Part shown: in pieces, positions 6,133 through 6,227 of the stretch
How the letters are laid out: every line of letters begins with the position of its first letter
Position numbering within the stretch: the first letter of the stretch is position 1
Origin: Leptospirillum sp.
Lineage (GTDB): Bacteria; Nitrospirota; Leptospirillia; Leptospirillales; Leptospirillaceae
NCBI GenBank assembly: GCA_027346125.1
Contig: DAIEST010000007.1
Coordinates: 1-6,227, forward strand
Reading direction: 5' to 3'
DNA length: 6,227 nt
Program-made: the position numbers and the translations under genes
Notes under the pieces: generated by a model
The model's database searches: none
What the model was told of the DNA's origin: nothing
What the model saw: the letters and a program-made list of their open reading frames with translations, nothing else

Positions 6133-6227
6133 ATGCGTAAGGAATCCAGAAAATCCATTTCCATGGTTGTCGGAAATGCTGGAATGGCAACAGTTCTGGT
6201 GGGACTTCTCGTATCCGGAAATGCCTT
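6133..6227 (+). CDS. Start of an exported protein gene with signal peptide, product unknown (3' end beyond window)
   Basis: Thirty-one complete codons are present. They begin with a basic n-region (MRKESRKS), continue with a hydrophobic stretch (roughly residues 10-28, MVVGNAGMATVLVGLLVSG) and end in small residues (SGNA), as at a Sec signal peptidase cleavage site near residue 31. The hydrophobic core is interrupted by N15, so a non-cleaved N-terminal membrane anchor is also possible. There is no lipobox cysteine and no twin arginine in the visible part. A well-placed ribosome site (AAGGAG, 8 nt) and a long structured leader support a real start. It is transcribed away from the aminotransferase cluster. 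The visible part is not enough to assign a family. Confidence 0.75.
   Translation, partial: MRKESRKSISMVVGNAGMATVLVGLLVSGNA

Overview
The window reads as a stretch of bacterial chromosome of intermediate GC content, with no sign of mobile DNA. Almost all of its left 5.5 kb is one tightly packed leftward (minus-strand) gene cluster. The order of transcription is a class V aminotransferase, serA (D-3-phosphoglycerate dehydrogenase), hisZ (regulatory subunit of ATP phosphoribosyltransferase), and then dnaB (replicative helicase), which runs off the left edge a few codons before its expected end. Spacings are 16 bp, a 4-bp overlap and 6 bp, with no terminator-like hairpin between the genes, so they probably form one transcription unit. 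A hisZ gene implies a short-form HisG elsewhere in the genome. A long SerA with ASB and ACT domains next to a class V aminotransferase fits an autotrophic or environmental lineage. My best guess is a Nitrospirota bacterium of the Leptospirillum type, but this rests on general resemblance only.

The biochemical logic is clear for the first two genes. SerA oxidises 3-phosphoglycerate to 3-phosphohydroxypyruvate, and the aminotransferase is well placed to aminate that product (phosphoserine) or a related oxo acid (glyoxylate/serine). HisZ would tune the first step of histidine synthesis. DnaB is unrelated in function and appears to be carried by the same transcript.

To the right lies a 661-bp region without a convincing gene (5472-6132), separating the leftward cluster from a rightward gene that starts at 6133 and is cut by the right edge. 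Only the first 31 codons of that gene are present. They look like a Sec-type signal peptide, so the product is probably exported, but its identity cannot be read.

The most interesting part of the window is the 5' leader of this rightward gene (about 5977-6132). It can fold into a three-tiered stem of 9, 5 and 5 bp capped by a GAAA tetraloop, followed by a 6-bp hairpin with a UCCG loop. Both loop types are stable RNA motifs only when read in the + direction, which is the direction of the downstream gene. A 7-nt stretch at the base of the structure can pair with the Shine-Dalgarno region. I do not recognise this as any known riboswitch class, so it is a candidate undescribed regulatory leader. 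The rest of the divergent region contains weak promoter candidates and several short inverted repeats, most of them about as frequent as chance would give.
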